From Escallonia rubra (taxonomy: Eukaryota; Streptophyta; Magnoliopsida; Escalloniales; Escalloniaceae): a DNA stretch of 64,000 bases. The first letter of the stretch is position 1, and each line of letters starts with the position of its first letter. The stretch is taken from assembly GCA_033065855.1 (NCBI GenBank), contig JAVXUO010002328.1, positions 102,501 through 166,500 on the forward strand. The letters are read 5' to 3'. The position numbers and the translations under genes are program-made. Positions 47,511 to 58,800 of this stretch are shown here, one piece after another. A model generated the notes under the pieces. It was given only the letters and a program-made list of their open reading frames with translations, made no database searches and was not told the DNA's origin.

Positions 47511-48127
47511 TTGCGGTTGGGGGAGAAAAAAGGGAAGGGGGTGGGGGGCCACGAAAAAAGAAAAAAAAACAAGAAAACAAAAAGGAGTAGGGGGTGGGGG
47601 CCACGAAGGAACCTCATATCCTTGTTGCGGTTGGGGGAGAAAAAAGGGAAGGGGGTGGGGGGCCCACGAAAAAAGAAAAAAAAAAGAACCGCAACAACTT
47701 GGGGGGGGAGGGGGGAACCGCAACAAGGAGTTGCGGTTTGGGGGTGGGGGGCCACGCACAAGGGAACCGCAACTAGGAGTTGCGGTTGGGGGAGAAAAAA
47801 AGGGAAGGGGGTGGGGGGCCCACGAAAAAAGAAAAAAAAACACGAAAACAAAAAAGGAAGAGGGGTGAGGGGCCCACGAAAAAAGAAAAAAAACACGAAA
47901 ACAAAAAAGGAAGGGGGTGGGGGTGGGGGCCACGAAGGAACCGCATATTTTTTTTGCGGTTGGGGGAGAAAAAAGGGAAGGGGGTGGGGGGCCCACGAAA
48001 AAAGAAAAAAAAAACAAGAGCCGCAACACCTTGGGGGGTGGGGGGTGGGTGGGGGTGGTGGGGTGGGGGTGGGGGTGGGGCTTTCACAAAAAATCATGAT
48101 TGGCAACCGCAACTAATTGTTGCGGTT
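47511..48127. repeat. G-rich array of units bounded by TTGCGGTT and AACCGCAA
   Basis: A 617-bp, almost pure purine plus-strand tract with many GGGGG runs (GGGGAGAAAAAAGGGAAGGG, GGGGGTGGGGGGCC, CACGAAAAAAGAAAAA). TTGCGGTT occurs at 47511, 47625, 47731, 47780, 47954 and 48120. AACCGCAA or a one-base variant occurs at 47687, 47716, 47765, 47939, about 48018 and 48105. Successive units thus have inverted ends, and their junctions form hairpins such as AACCGCAACTAGGAGTTGCGGTT read across 47765-47787. Long open frames on both strands are low-complexity artefacts. Confidence 0.85.
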
Positions 48128-49190
48128 CGGTGGATAACATCCACTGGTGGGTGGGGATCGGCCCCCATACATATATATCAAGAAAAAGAAGGAAGAAAGA
48201 TTTTTATGCTACCTATGATGTTTTTAATCTATGCTAGCAAATGGTGCTTACCATAGGTGATTGGAGAGTTTTTTTTAGTGTAAACTTTTAAATTGTTATT
48301 TTACAAATATGTAATCGGTGCGGTTTAAAAGGAGAGAGATTGATTGGAATCTAATCAAATTATATATATAAAAATAACGAATTAAAAGGAACCAAAAAAT
48401 GATTAATATTAAAAATATATGAAACTAAAGCAAACGTGTAATAAATTAACTATAAATCTACCAATGATGATAGAAAAGAGAGTTTCAAATAAAGAAAGGG
48501 AGAGATTTAAGGAGAAAATTATGACAAAATTAAAATGTTAAGAAAAAATTAAAGTCAAAATAAGGAGATAATTTAGGGAAAGAAATCATTGTAGGGAAGT
48601 TACACATAAATAAAGATATGAATGTGTTGGAGTTTGTGAGAGAGATTGAAAAATGATAAAGGCTTAAAATATGTGACAAAAGGGGTAAAAATAATTGGTA
48701 ATAAATTAAATATTTTCTAATTCACGTGGCAGAAGGAGAGAATATCCACATAGGACGTGACGCCGCCACTTTGTCTCAGCTTCGACTTTCACACACACAC
48801 ATATATATATATAAAATTAAGATATTCACTTGTTCAATTGGTGACAGGTGTTTGTAGAGTAGTTGAACATTAATACAATCGAACGAAAAAATTACATCTA
48901 GTTACTTGTTTTTTTTGCAAAATAAGACTAGTATTACGAATATCACACCCTCCTAACATTTAAACTTACACACAACTCACTTGTCAAATCTTCGAGATGA
49001 CATTTTATCAAACAATTGGCAGGCAACTCTTGCGGTCTTACCCCTTTTTTAATTTCCACAGCCCTCTGCAACTTCCACGAATCTTATCACCTAATCCTCA
49101 ATTTCATCAGACAAATCAATTCCGTTCACGTGTATGTGTTGAGAGGCTACAGGGGATGGAAGAAATTTCAAAACATAACCCGCTTTTTTT
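48128..49190. other. AT-rich 5' flank of the P450 gene
   Basis: No gene recognised. There are short CA/TA repeats (48791-48812) and poly-T at 49184-49195. The part next to 49199 serves as the P450 promoter. Confidence 0.5.
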
Positions 49191-49198
49191 TTTTTAAG

Positions 49199-49206
49199 TA
49201 TAAATA
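49199..49206 (+). promoter_or_regulatory. TATA box of the P450 gene
   Basis: TATAAATA lies 101 bp upstream of the ATG at 49300, after a poly-T run. A start about 30 bp downstream would give a leader of roughly 70 nt rich in GAAGAAGAAG. Confidence 0.6.
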
Positions 49207-49299
49207 AATAGAGATGAAGAGGAACAGAAGAAGAAGAGTGAATCATTCACATCAAAATCAATCTTCTCTTAATCTAAAGTCCCACTTGCCCTGCCTAGC

Positions 49300-50877
49300 A
49301 TGGAGACCTGGTTCATCGTCCTTTCCTCTTTCTGCATAGCCTTCCTCCTCAAAGCCCTGCTCTTCCCTACCTCCAAGAAAACCCTCCCTCCAGGACCTCC
49401 CACGGTGCCGCTCATAGGCAACTTGATTTGGCTGCGCAGGTCCTTGTGGGAGATTGAACACATCCTCCGGGGTTTCAGGCCCAAGTACGGTCCCCTCATC
49501 ACTCTTCGGATTGGCTCTCGCCCTGCCATCTTTGTTGCCAGCCACGCCCTCGCCCACCGTGCCCTCGTCCAGAACGGCGCCGTCTTCGCCGACCGTCTCA
49601 GGTCCCCCCCCATCAACCGGATCTTCAACAGCGACCAGCACAACATCAACTCCGCCGCGTACGGCCCCACCTGGCGCCTCCTCCGCCGCAATCTCACCTC
49701 CGAGATCCTCCATCCTTCCCGGGTCAAGTCCTACTCCCATGCCCGCCGCTGGGTCCTCCATGTACTCGTCCACCGCCTCCTCCTCCGTTCTGATGAGCCC
49801 GTAAGGGTGATGGATCACTTCCGGTACGCCATGTTCTGCTTGCTGGTGCTCATGTGCTTCGGTGACAAGCTCGATGACCAGCAAATCCAACAAATCGAGA
49901 GAGTACAGCGGCGAATTGTGTTGAATATCGGCCGATTTAAAACACTCAACTTCTGGCCTAGACTGGGAAAGATCGTATTTCGTAACAGATGGAAGGAGCT
50001 TCTTCAGCTGAGACAGGATCAAGAGGACGTCTTGATCCCACTTGTCAAGGCTCGGATATCGCTCAAAGCCAAACAGCAACAGGGTGCCGAGACAGAGGAT
50101 TTCGTGGTGGCCTACGTGGACACGCTTGTCGATTTAGAGCTTCCTGAACAAGGCTTTAAGAGGAAACTGACGGAAGGGGAGATGGTGAGCCTTTGCAGCG
50201 AGTTCCTCACTGCCGGCACTGAGACCACTACCACCGCGTTGGAGTGGATCATGGCCAACCTTGTCAAGTACCCTGAAATTCAGGGCAGGCTGTACGAGGA
50301 GATTGTGGGGGTTAAGGGACCGGCGCCAACAGCGGCGTCCTCCGGACATGAGATGACGGCCGTGGTGGAGGAAGAGGACGTGCGTAGTATGCCGTACCTG
50401 AAAGCGGTGGTGTTGGAGAGCCTGAGGCGTCACCCGCCGTTGCATTTCGTGCTGCCCCACTCGGTGACGGAGGAGGTGGAGTTGGAAGGGCACGTGGTGC
50501 CCAAGAATGCCTCCGTGAATTTCATGGTGGCGGATATGGGTTGGGACCCAAAAGTGTGGGAGAAACCCATGGAGTTTAAGCCGGAAAGGTTCTTAAATGC
50601 TGCTAATGCTGCTGCTACTAGTGGTCATGGAGGAGGGGAAGCGTTGTTTGACATAACAGGGAGCAGGGAGATAAAGATGATGCCGTTTGGCGCCGGCAGG
50701 AGGATATGCCCAGGCTCTGCTTTGTCTATGCTTCACTTGGAATACTTTGTGGCCAATTTGATTTGGTACTTTAAATGGACGGCTGGTGACGGGGACGATG
50801 TCGATCTGTCCGAGAAGCAAGAGTCCACTGTTGGCATGAAGAATCCCCTGCAGGCCCGCATCTCTCCTAGAGGATAG
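49300..50877 (+). CDS. CYP89A: Cytochrome P450, CYP89A-like
   Basis: A single uninterrupted frame of 525 residues, matching the intronless CYP89A genes of plants. The N-terminus has a membrane anchor (1-23) and the proline-rich hinge LPPGPPTVPLIGN (29-41). Helix C has WRLLRR (125-130), helix I the oxygen-binding AGTETTTT (305-312), helix K the ExxR motif E373-R376, followed by FKPERF (426-431) and the haem-binding FGAGRRICPG with Cys470. These indicate an active, ER-anchored monooxygenase using NADPH-P450 reductase. In Arabidopsis a CYP89A enzyme acts on chlorophyll catabolites; whether this one does cannot be told from sequence. Codon usage is much more GC-rich at third positions in the first 500 bp than in the flanks, which also creates a long antisense open frame (50079-49258) that is not a gene. 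A TATA box lies at 49199. Confidence 0.93.
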   Translation: METWFIVLSSFCIAFLLKALLFPTSKKTLPPGPPTVPLIGNLIWLRRSLWEIEHILRGFRPKYGPLITLRIGSRPAIFVASHALAHRALVQNGAVFADRLRSPPINRIFNSDQHNINSAAYGPTWRLLRRNLTSEILHPSRVKSYSHARRWVLHVLVHRLLLRSDEPVRVMDHFRYAMFCLLVLMCFGDKLDDQQIQQIERVQRRIVLNIGRFKTLNFWPRLGKIVFRNRWKELLQLRQDQEDVLIPLVKARISLKAKQQQGAETEDFVVAYVDTLVDLELPEQGFKRKLTEGEMVSLCSEFLTAGTETTTTALEWIMANLVKYPEIQGRLYEEIVGVKGPAPTAASSGHEMTAVVEEEDVRSMPYLKAVVLESLRRHPPLHFVLPHSVTEEVELEGHVVPKNASVNFMVADMGWDPKVWEKPMEFKPERFLNAANAAATSGHGGGEALFDITGSREIKMMPFGAGRRICPGSALSMLHLEYFVANLIWYFKWTAGDGDDVDLSEKQESTVGMKNPLQARISPRG

Positions 50878-51639
50878 ATGCCGTTTGGCGCCACTGTTGG
50901 TACGTTTCTGTTCTCTGCTCACTGGTGCAAACGAAGTAGACAGTATCATATTCCTATTCCGATGTCCATTAAATGAGTTGGGGGAAACTAACTACCATTG
51001 TAGTTGTTCGTTCTGCCTTCGTTGGATGTTTGCCTTCCGTGGAGCTTTATGATGTGCGTAATAAACAAATATGGATCCCTCTGTATGTGTATCAGTATTG
51101 CTTTGGTTTTTCTGTAAAACTTGAGTCGGCGTGTGCTTGAATTGCCAACGTCTTCTTGCTGAAGTACATTTGTCGATATTTAGGGTCTCAAAGGAAGAGG
51201 GAGAACCTTCATTTTGTCAGGCATATGCTCTCTGCTCTTCATGGACCAAACCAGATCAAATTGCCCATCAGAAAAGGGTTGATTTAAAGCATCTGCAACT
51301 TGAAAGGAAACCTGCTAACCTCCTACTTTGAGTAAACCATGTCAGTCTTTTGGAAATGTAGAAGATAGTTGTTCAGCTTGGATGAATAGTCGTTGCTTGC
51401 TACAAGCTATCAAGAAGGTTATGCATCACAAAGGCACAAGCACTTTCCCATTCTTCTACCGAGTCTATTGAGAATGCAATACTGATGTAATGACTCCAAA
51501 CGAACACACCTTGGAACGAGTTTGGCCTTCGCCTAACCTCCAAAAATATAAAGTCTTGCATGATGATGTAGATAAGCCAGGTGCTGATGGCCATATAAAG
51601 GGGTTTTCTTCTAATTTTTCCCCCAGAATGCATTTTAAA
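50878..51639. other. 3' flank of the P450 gene, nothing else recognised
   Basis: The 3' UTR presumably lies near 50878-51120. Small open frames at 51131-51331 and 51400-51755 have no recognisable content. Confidence 0.45.
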
Positions 51640-52757
51640 TAATCATCTGTTTCTTCCTGGTAAAGACTCGTTAAAGCCAAAAACAGACCTCTATTTATGG
51701 TGAGGAACTGAAGAAGTATAATGGCTCTACATATCAGACCTAAGATGAGCATCAAGGCTCAAAAGGTTTATCATGCTGATACCAGCAGTGACTGAGAGAG
51801 CATCACGCTGTATGGAGGTCTCATAGTTCTTCATAGATCAAGAACTTCAAGGACATGGAACAGGGAAGAAATCTATCAGCAGGTTATGACTGCAAAAGCT
51901 GTCATTAACATATAAATTTCAATGGACTACCAAATCTAAAAGATCACCCAGAGGAGAGCTAAGGAAATCTATTAATACCAACCAAAAATAAAACACGAAG
52001 ATGAATGAAGACAACGTTTTCTTTAAGGAGACTAAATGTTGAAAAATCACCTTCTCACTTAGTGCTGAACTAACTCTCCCTATAGGCTGATGCCAACACC
52101 GCAGAGTACATCACCACTAATTGGTAACCATCCTCTCGTTGGCTCCTTTGTCGATATGTAGCCAGTGCAGCAATAACTATTGCCACTCCGAGTAACACTT
52201 CAACCTAAACAAGTTCTGTTGCTGCTATCTGTAGGCTTTACACAGGGATTTTGAATTCGTGCACAAAGCCTACAAAAGGTCCAAAGTGCTGCTACCATGA
52301 TTGAACTATAGAATTTCATGTGATTTGTAGGAGTGTCTATTAGTCCTTTGTAAGCCGTGAGCTTGAGGCCACGAAACATGGAACATATGCGTACACACAC
52401 ACACACATATATATATATCTCAGCAGATTACACTTGCAAGAAGCTACCATTCCTACATACATCTCAATGTAAAAATTGGTCCAGAAAATCTTCGAGGGGC
52501 CGTAAAGGAAGCTAAGAACCTAATTCTAACCAGATGAATTATACTAAGTTGCTAAAGTGTCTAGAAGTAGGACATATAGTTGAAATCACATCGATTTCCC
52601 CTTAAAGTGCTGAACCAATTCCTCCTGTATGCTGATGTGCAACACCGTAGATGACATCACCACCAGTTGGCAAACTCAAGCTTGGTCTTTTGGTGTCAAA
52701 GCAACCATCAGTAGCGACAGCACTGTTACAGGACCCGATTACATACTCAACCTGTTG
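51640..52757 (-). pseudogene. SURNod19 copy 4, rearranged remnant
   Basis: Read on the minus strand: exon 2 (52751-52597) after a preserved CAACAG acceptor, coding VEYVIGSC...VAHQHTGGIGSAL and then a TAA where the other copies have TATGGAGAG. Intron-2-like sequence follows (52590-52270). Next comes an exon-4-like segment (52210-52113, with an in-frame TAG in the membrane helix), fused directly to the 3' half of another exon 2 (52112-52045) and a second intron-2-like stretch (52040-51640). Exons 1 and 3 are absent. This is the debris of at least two copies joined by unequal recombination. Confidence 0.8.
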
Positions 52758-53689
52758 CAATATTCAAATTACTAGACCTGGCAAAAATATGTCCGTACCC
52801 GGTCAAAAATCCCGGGTACGGATACCTATATTCACTACCCGCGAAAATCTGACCCGTAATTTTCGGGTAGGTTCGGGTCGGTTTGCGGGTTACCCGAATT
52901 TACCCGTTATTCCACAAGAACAACCACAACAATGTTATTCCATAGAGGTGGTGCTGGCACCAATATTTTCACGAATGGTGTGCAGACACGTGGCATAGTG
53001 GTAAGTACAAAAGAGTGCATAAATGAAGGAAGTGGAAAAGGGCACGGTTACAGTAGTTATCATTTGTTACCGAATCATAAGGACTAGATAAATGAGCAAA
53101 GAAAGTGGGAAAACCAAATGTTTGAATAAACCGCACAAGAAGGAAGAAACCGCCAACCAGTGTCACGATCGATAACGCGCCACGGGAGTCGGTTAGTGGG
53201 GATTTTGAAACGAACCATGATGGACACGACTAAGGAAGTTTCAGAAGAAGCCGTTGATCATGGAGATCGAGAAGTGTCTCCAGTAAAGATGAAGGATGAC
53301 AGTTACCAAGGGAAGGCGGTTACAAATATTCCTAAGTATAAAGCAGATGGAAGGCAACAGAAAAAAGGGTCGTCAATCTTTTCAACAACATTACACTAGG
53401 AAAATAGCATAGATAGCTTGCATAGTTCTCTCGTAGGAAGACTTGTTAGATGATCTGTGTAAGTTTGATAGGAAACCCAGTTCGTTGTAAGAGTTGTGTT
53501 CGATATACAATCATAATAGTGTTTGTAATTCAAGTGGGCGCATCGACTATTGATCAAGTTAGTGTTCTATCATCAGTGAGTTTTCCTTTTTAGCGAAGTC
53601 CTCAGGCCCGAGAGGCAAAAAAGATCCCACGCAGTTCATCGGTTGTGTCGAAGGTGCACGATCGATAGTTAGTTTGCCCAGCAGAGCAA
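52758..53689. other. Unassigned, repeat-like sequence replacing exon 1 of copy 4
   Basis: 52769-52905 carries repeated CCCGGGTACGGATACC / TTTCGGGTAGGTTCGGGTC motifs typical of plant hAT-derived repeats, beginning TAGACCTGGC. 53160-53399 is a 79-codon open frame with no recognised domain. The stretch lies where the first exon and leader of copy 4 would be expected, so it is probably an insertion or deletion product. Confidence 0.4.
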
Positions 53690-54019
53690 ACACGTGGCTA
53701 GCCAAAAAAAGTCAAAATGACTTCAGCACTGAACAGTTAAACAGAGACAGCAGCTGATTATGCTCACTCGCACAATTTTCAAAGCTAAAAAGACAGCATA
53801 CGTTGAAAAGCGATCAGCAAGCAACACAAAATACTCATTCAGCAATTCTAAACATCTGAAAATGGTGTGCTAATAATGGGTTTCGCATAACCGAGAAGTA
53901 CACCAAAATGGTACTAAAGTTCTTGATCAACGAATCATTCAGGCGTTTTCACATATACAAAACAAGCATAACCCACCGAGCACTCTTGGTAATGCTATAA
54001 GAACTGCACGCAATGAGAA

Positions 54020-54249
54020 AAGCAAAAGGAAGACGATTTTCCAGCCTTTTTTAGGCTTTGGACAAGTGGGATTATCGAATCATAGGAATGTAGGAATGAA
54101 GCTAATGGGTATATAATAGCAGCACTGCTAAAACCCAAGGCGGCCGTTTGTCGGTCCCTGCTGATCAAGGCAGTGCTTATGCCAATTAGCCATGTCTGTC
54201 ATGGGAAAATTAGGAATCATTCGAAAAGGCCAATGGTGGAGCATGTTTC
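54020..54249. promoter_or_regulatory. Conserved upstream block of SURNod19 copy 4, interrupted by copia element
   Basis: GGGTATATAATAGCAGCACTGC (TATATAAT at 54110-54117) and GGCAGTGCTTATGCC match copy 3. The block breaks at 54249 at the copia target site and resumes at 60898 with TTTCTTTAATGG...GCAATGACGC (60945-60954). With its gene destroyed it is presumably non-functional. Confidence 0.5.
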
Positions 54250-55220
54250 TGTTGGAAATATAGCTTTGTGTATATTTGTGCAGATAACAGTTTGAAAAAT
54301 ATTACTAGCATGCAAAGCCTAACGTTACACATGCAAAGCCTAACGTTACAAAACAGCAATAACGTAAACTGGAAAGAACTATTTGTAATAACTCACAACA
54401 AGAAATGCAGAACAACAAAAGAAGAGTCGAGGCGTGAATTTGATTCACTGTCCTTAAGACTTTATTCGTCCCGCAACGGTGCTAACGGTCTCTTGATGAA
54501 AAGCCTCCCAGGATACAACGACAACGTCTAAAATAGGAGCACTCCAAATTTCCAGACCCGGCGAACCAAACAATGGCAGAACTCTTTCTTTTTTTGGACA
54601 CAGAAAAAACCGGACATAATCTTTGACAGAAAAAAATTTCGAGATTAAAGTGAGTAACTTCTGTAACTGACTCGATTTTATACATAAAGTATTCACCGGA
54701 GGGGTGCAACTCTTCACAGAAAAAACTGCAAGATGAAAATGTCACAACTTTTCGGAAAAGAAAATAAATAAATAAATAAAATTTATTTATTTAAAATATT
54801 TTTGTCCTAAAAAGAATAAAGCCTGATGGGCCTAAGCCTAAGCCATGGCCACGGACCGGGATGGGACGGTGCGCGCGTGTGTGGTGGACCTTGGGTCAAC
54901 CTAGGTCCTCCCTCCTTACAAAACATGGGTACTCCCAAGGGGCCCAGCCCTTAGCTCAAAGCTAAGCCTTATAAGGAGACAACATTGGCTTTAATTCTTC
55001 AATGTGAGATTCTCTCTTCCCTTCAAGTTGAACCACCAACTTCAACTTCAATTTTCTCATTCACCTCCCATTTGTTTTAAACATGTGAATATACCATGAT
55101 CATCTATTCCAATAGATGAACATGAATCAATTTGTTCCTAACCAAAATATGGTTTGGAACTCATTGGAAAATTGAGTCAAAGTTGCTTCTCCACAATGGG
55201 TTTAAAACCCAATTCCAACA
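54250..55220 (-). repeat. 3' LTR of the copia element
   Basis: 971 bp. On the minus strand it contains a TATA box TATAAAA at 54683-54677, missing from the 5' LTR, and an AATAAA signal within GAATAAAGTCTTAAG (54467-54453). A 20-bp segment CATGCAAAGCCTAACGTTAC is tandemly doubled at 54309-54350. Confidence 0.92.
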
Positions 55221-55230
55221 ATCCCCCACA
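55221..55230 (-). other. Polypurine tract of the copia element
   Basis: Minus strand reads TGTGGGGGAT immediately before the 3' LTR start TGTTGGAATT. This fixes the orientation of the element. Confidence 0.8.
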
Positions 55231-55814
55231 TGAATAGAGAAAATTGACTGGACACGATACACAAGGAAACACTGACACAAGAAAGAGTTATTTAGAACGA
55301 CACTGCATCAGGATAGGTAGCCGATGGCCTTGAACCTTCCCTAGTGAGAACTATCGGATTTACTGGTTAACCAGTGAACGTGATGTCTTGAACTGTTCAA
55401 CCTTTAGTGTAAATAGAACTTCACACAGTATCGCTCAAACATTGTTTTGAGGTTCTCATTGCTGTGTTCATTTTGGCCCTGAACAACTCCTGGGGTTCAT
55501 GAGTACTCTTTGAGAATTCAGCCTTACAATTCTCATAGAAGCGGCCCACTTCTTACTCACATAGGTGACTTCTTATTATGAGGTTCCTACTGCACCCCCA
55601 CTTGGATTTCCAAGATATAAGAGTCATTAAAAGCATAGCTTAACCTAAATTTTTTGTAGGTGCCACTGTCTTCTCATCATAAGAATGAATATTAGGGTTT
55701 TTATCCCCCCCACAGTGGTCTGTCTGAGTCGCATTTACATAATTCGATTTTCCCTTTGAACCTAGATCTTAGGATCTCCAGTCAGCTAGGTAAGGTTTTC
55801 ATTATGGCAACTCT

Positions 55815-58800
55815 TTAGTTCATAGGCTTAAGACCCATTCCCCTCGATGACGTATTTACTTTCTCTCTAGTCAAAGCTTTCGTTAACGGATCCGCGATAT
55901 TATCCTTTGACTTCACGTAGTCAATAGAGATAATTCCACTAGAAAGCAATTCCTTAATGTTATTGTGTCTGCGACGTATGTGTCTAGACTTGCCGTTATA
56001 CATACTACTTTGTGCTCTTCCAATTGCAGATTGACTATCACAGTATATACAAGTTGGTGGCACAGGTTTAGGCCAATTTGGAATATCCTCCAAGAAATTA
56101 CGAAGTCACTTCGCTTCTTCTCTTGCTTTATCCAAAGCAATGAATTCAGATTTCATAGTGGATCTGGCAATACATGTCTTTTTAGAGGATTTCCAAGAAA
56201 TAGCTGCTCCTCCTAATGTAAACACATATCCACTTGTGGACTTTGTTTCATTAGAATCTGATATCCAGTTGGCATCACTGTATCCTTCTAATACAGTTGG
56301 ATATCTTGAATAATGCAGACCAAAGTTTAAGGTATATTTTAAGTACCTTAAAACTCTTACAATAGCTATCCAGTGATTTTTCCCCAGATTACTAGTATAT
56401 CTGCTCAGTTTACTGACATCATATGCTATATCGGGTCTTGTGCAATTCATGATATACATTAGGCTACCAATTATGCGCGAATACTCTAATTGAGATATTC
56501 CTTCACCAGTATTCTTTGTTAGATGTAAATTTACATCAAGTGGTGTCTTAACTGGACTATCATTGTAACTTTTAAATTTGTCTAGCACTTTCTCAATATG
56601 GTGAGATTGTGACAAGACTAGTACATTGATGTTTTGGTAATTTTCATACCAAGTATAACATCAGCCACACCCATATCTTTCATATCAAATTTACTGGTCA
56701 ACATTTCCTTTGTTGCCTTAATGAATTCATTTTTACTCCCAATAATGACATGTCATCCACATAAAGACAAACAATGACATATCCTTTTTCCGTGCCTTTA
56801 ACATAGACACATTTATCACATTCGTTGATTCTAAAGCTATTTTCGATTATGACTTTGTCAAATTTTTCATGACATTATTTCGGAGCCTGTTTTAGTCCAT
56901 AAAGTGACTTAACAAGCTTGCACACCTTCCTCTTATGATCAGGAGCTATGAACCCCTCTGGTTGTTCTATATAAATCTCTTCATTTAGATCTCCATTTAA
57001 GAAGGCTGTTTTCACATCCATTTGGTGAATTTCAAGATTATTAATAGCTGCAATAGCTATCAATATTCAAATGGATGTTATTCTTGTAACTAGTGAATAT
57101 GTATCGAAATAATCAAGGCCTTCATTTTTGTCTATATCCCTTGACAACCAATCGGGCCTTATATTTTTCGATCATTCCATCAAATTTCATCTTTCTCTTG
57201 AAAATCCATTTACACCCTAAAGGTTTATTTTCAAGAGGAAGATCCACCAGTTCTCATGTATGATTTTGCATGATGGATTCTATTTCACTGTTAATAGCCT
57301 CTTTCCAATGAGGAGCTTCGGGACTCGACATTGCTTCACTATAAGTACGAGGCTCATTTTCTAACAAATATGTTAGAAAATCAGGACCAAAAGATGTAGA
57401 CATTCTAGCTCTCTTGCTACGTCTTAGCTCATCTTCCTCTTGTGAGGGTTCTTGGTCCATACTAGTTATTTCTAAAGAACTCCGTTCTTGTGCAACTTTA
57501 TAAGGAAGCACATCTTCGAAGAAATGTGCATTCATTGTCTCCATTATGGCGTTGACGTGTATATCATCAACTTTAGATTTATGCACTAAGAACCGATATG
57601 CCGAGCTATGGCTTGCATATCCAATGAAAATCCCATCAACCGTTTTAGGTCCTATTTTGACCATTTTAGGTGGTGGGATAGCTACCTTTGCAAGACACCC
57701 CCACACTTTAAGAAATTCGAAAGAAGGAGGACGACATTTCCATAGCTCATAAGGTGTCCTTTGCAACTTCTTGTGGGGTACTTTATTAGGTATATGATTT
57801 GCGGTTAAGACCGCTTCCCCCCACAAGTTATCCGGTAGTCCAGAATTTATCAACAAAGCATTCATCATTTCCTTTAAAGTATAATTTTTCCGCTCAGCAA
57901 TTGCATTTGACTGAGGCGCATATGGTGCCGTGATCTCATGAATGATTCCATGATCGGCACAAAAATTTTCAAGAGGAAAAACATATTCTCCACCTCTATC
58001 ACTTCTTAGTACTTTGATTTTCTTGCTAAGTTGATTTTCAACCTCAATTTTGTATTGCATAAATGCTTCCAAGGTTTCATCCTTGGTTCTAAGCAAATAT
58101 ACATAACAAAATCTAGTACAATCATCAATAAAAGTAATAAAATACTTTCTTTCTCCTCTAGATTGTACCACCTTTAAGTCACGTATGTCACTATGAATTA
58201 GACTTAAAGGTTCCGTACTTCTTTCAATTGACTAGAAAGACGTTTTTGCCATTTTAGCTTCAACACAAATTTCACATGCATTATGTGAGTCAAAATTCAT
58301 TTTAGGCAAAAATCCATTTTTCACTAGCTTTTGTATGGAACCATAATTCACATGACCTAATCTACGATGCCATAAATTAGGAGATTCCAACAAGTAAGCA
58401 GAAGAAATATTTTTATTATTATCGGAATTCGGTACAGCTTTAGGCACGATGATCATTACATTTAACTTAAAAAGACCATCACATAAGTACCCTTTTCCTA
58501 CAAACATCCCACTTTTAGTGAGTACAAATTTATCACTCTCAAACACTAGCTTGAAACCATTCTTACTCAACAATGAGTTTGACACTAGATTCTTCCGAAT
58601 GTCTGGCACATGAAGCACATTGTTGAGACTCAACTATTTGCCGGATGTCATCTTTAAGACCAGCTTGCCCATCCCTTGCACCTTTGAAGAGGAAGAGTTT
58701 CCCATGAACAGATTCTCGTTGTTGGCGCTCTCATATGTAGTAAACATACTTCGTTCAGAGCACACATGTTGAGTAGCGCCCGTGTCTACCCACCACTGTT

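Noticed and set aside
47469..48256. Long open frames of 100-200 codons on both strands across the G-rich array
   Set aside because: They are translations of a purine-rich repeat (GGGK/EKKKK or PPPPFFFF strings), overlap each other in several frames, and have no start context or domain.
49269..49804. Serine/threonine/proline-rich +2-frame ORF at 49454-49804 and antisense 49269-49727
   Set aside because: Both are frame shadows of the P450 coding sequence.
49258..50079. 273-codon antisense frame within the P450 gene
   Set aside because: It mirrors the GC-rich third positions of a clear P450 frame and shows no domain; shadow ORFs of this kind are expected.
53160..53399. 79-codon frame between copy 4 and the copia element, considered as a retroelement gag fragment
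   Set aside because: No gag motif or zinc knuckle is visible and no flanking LTR was found.
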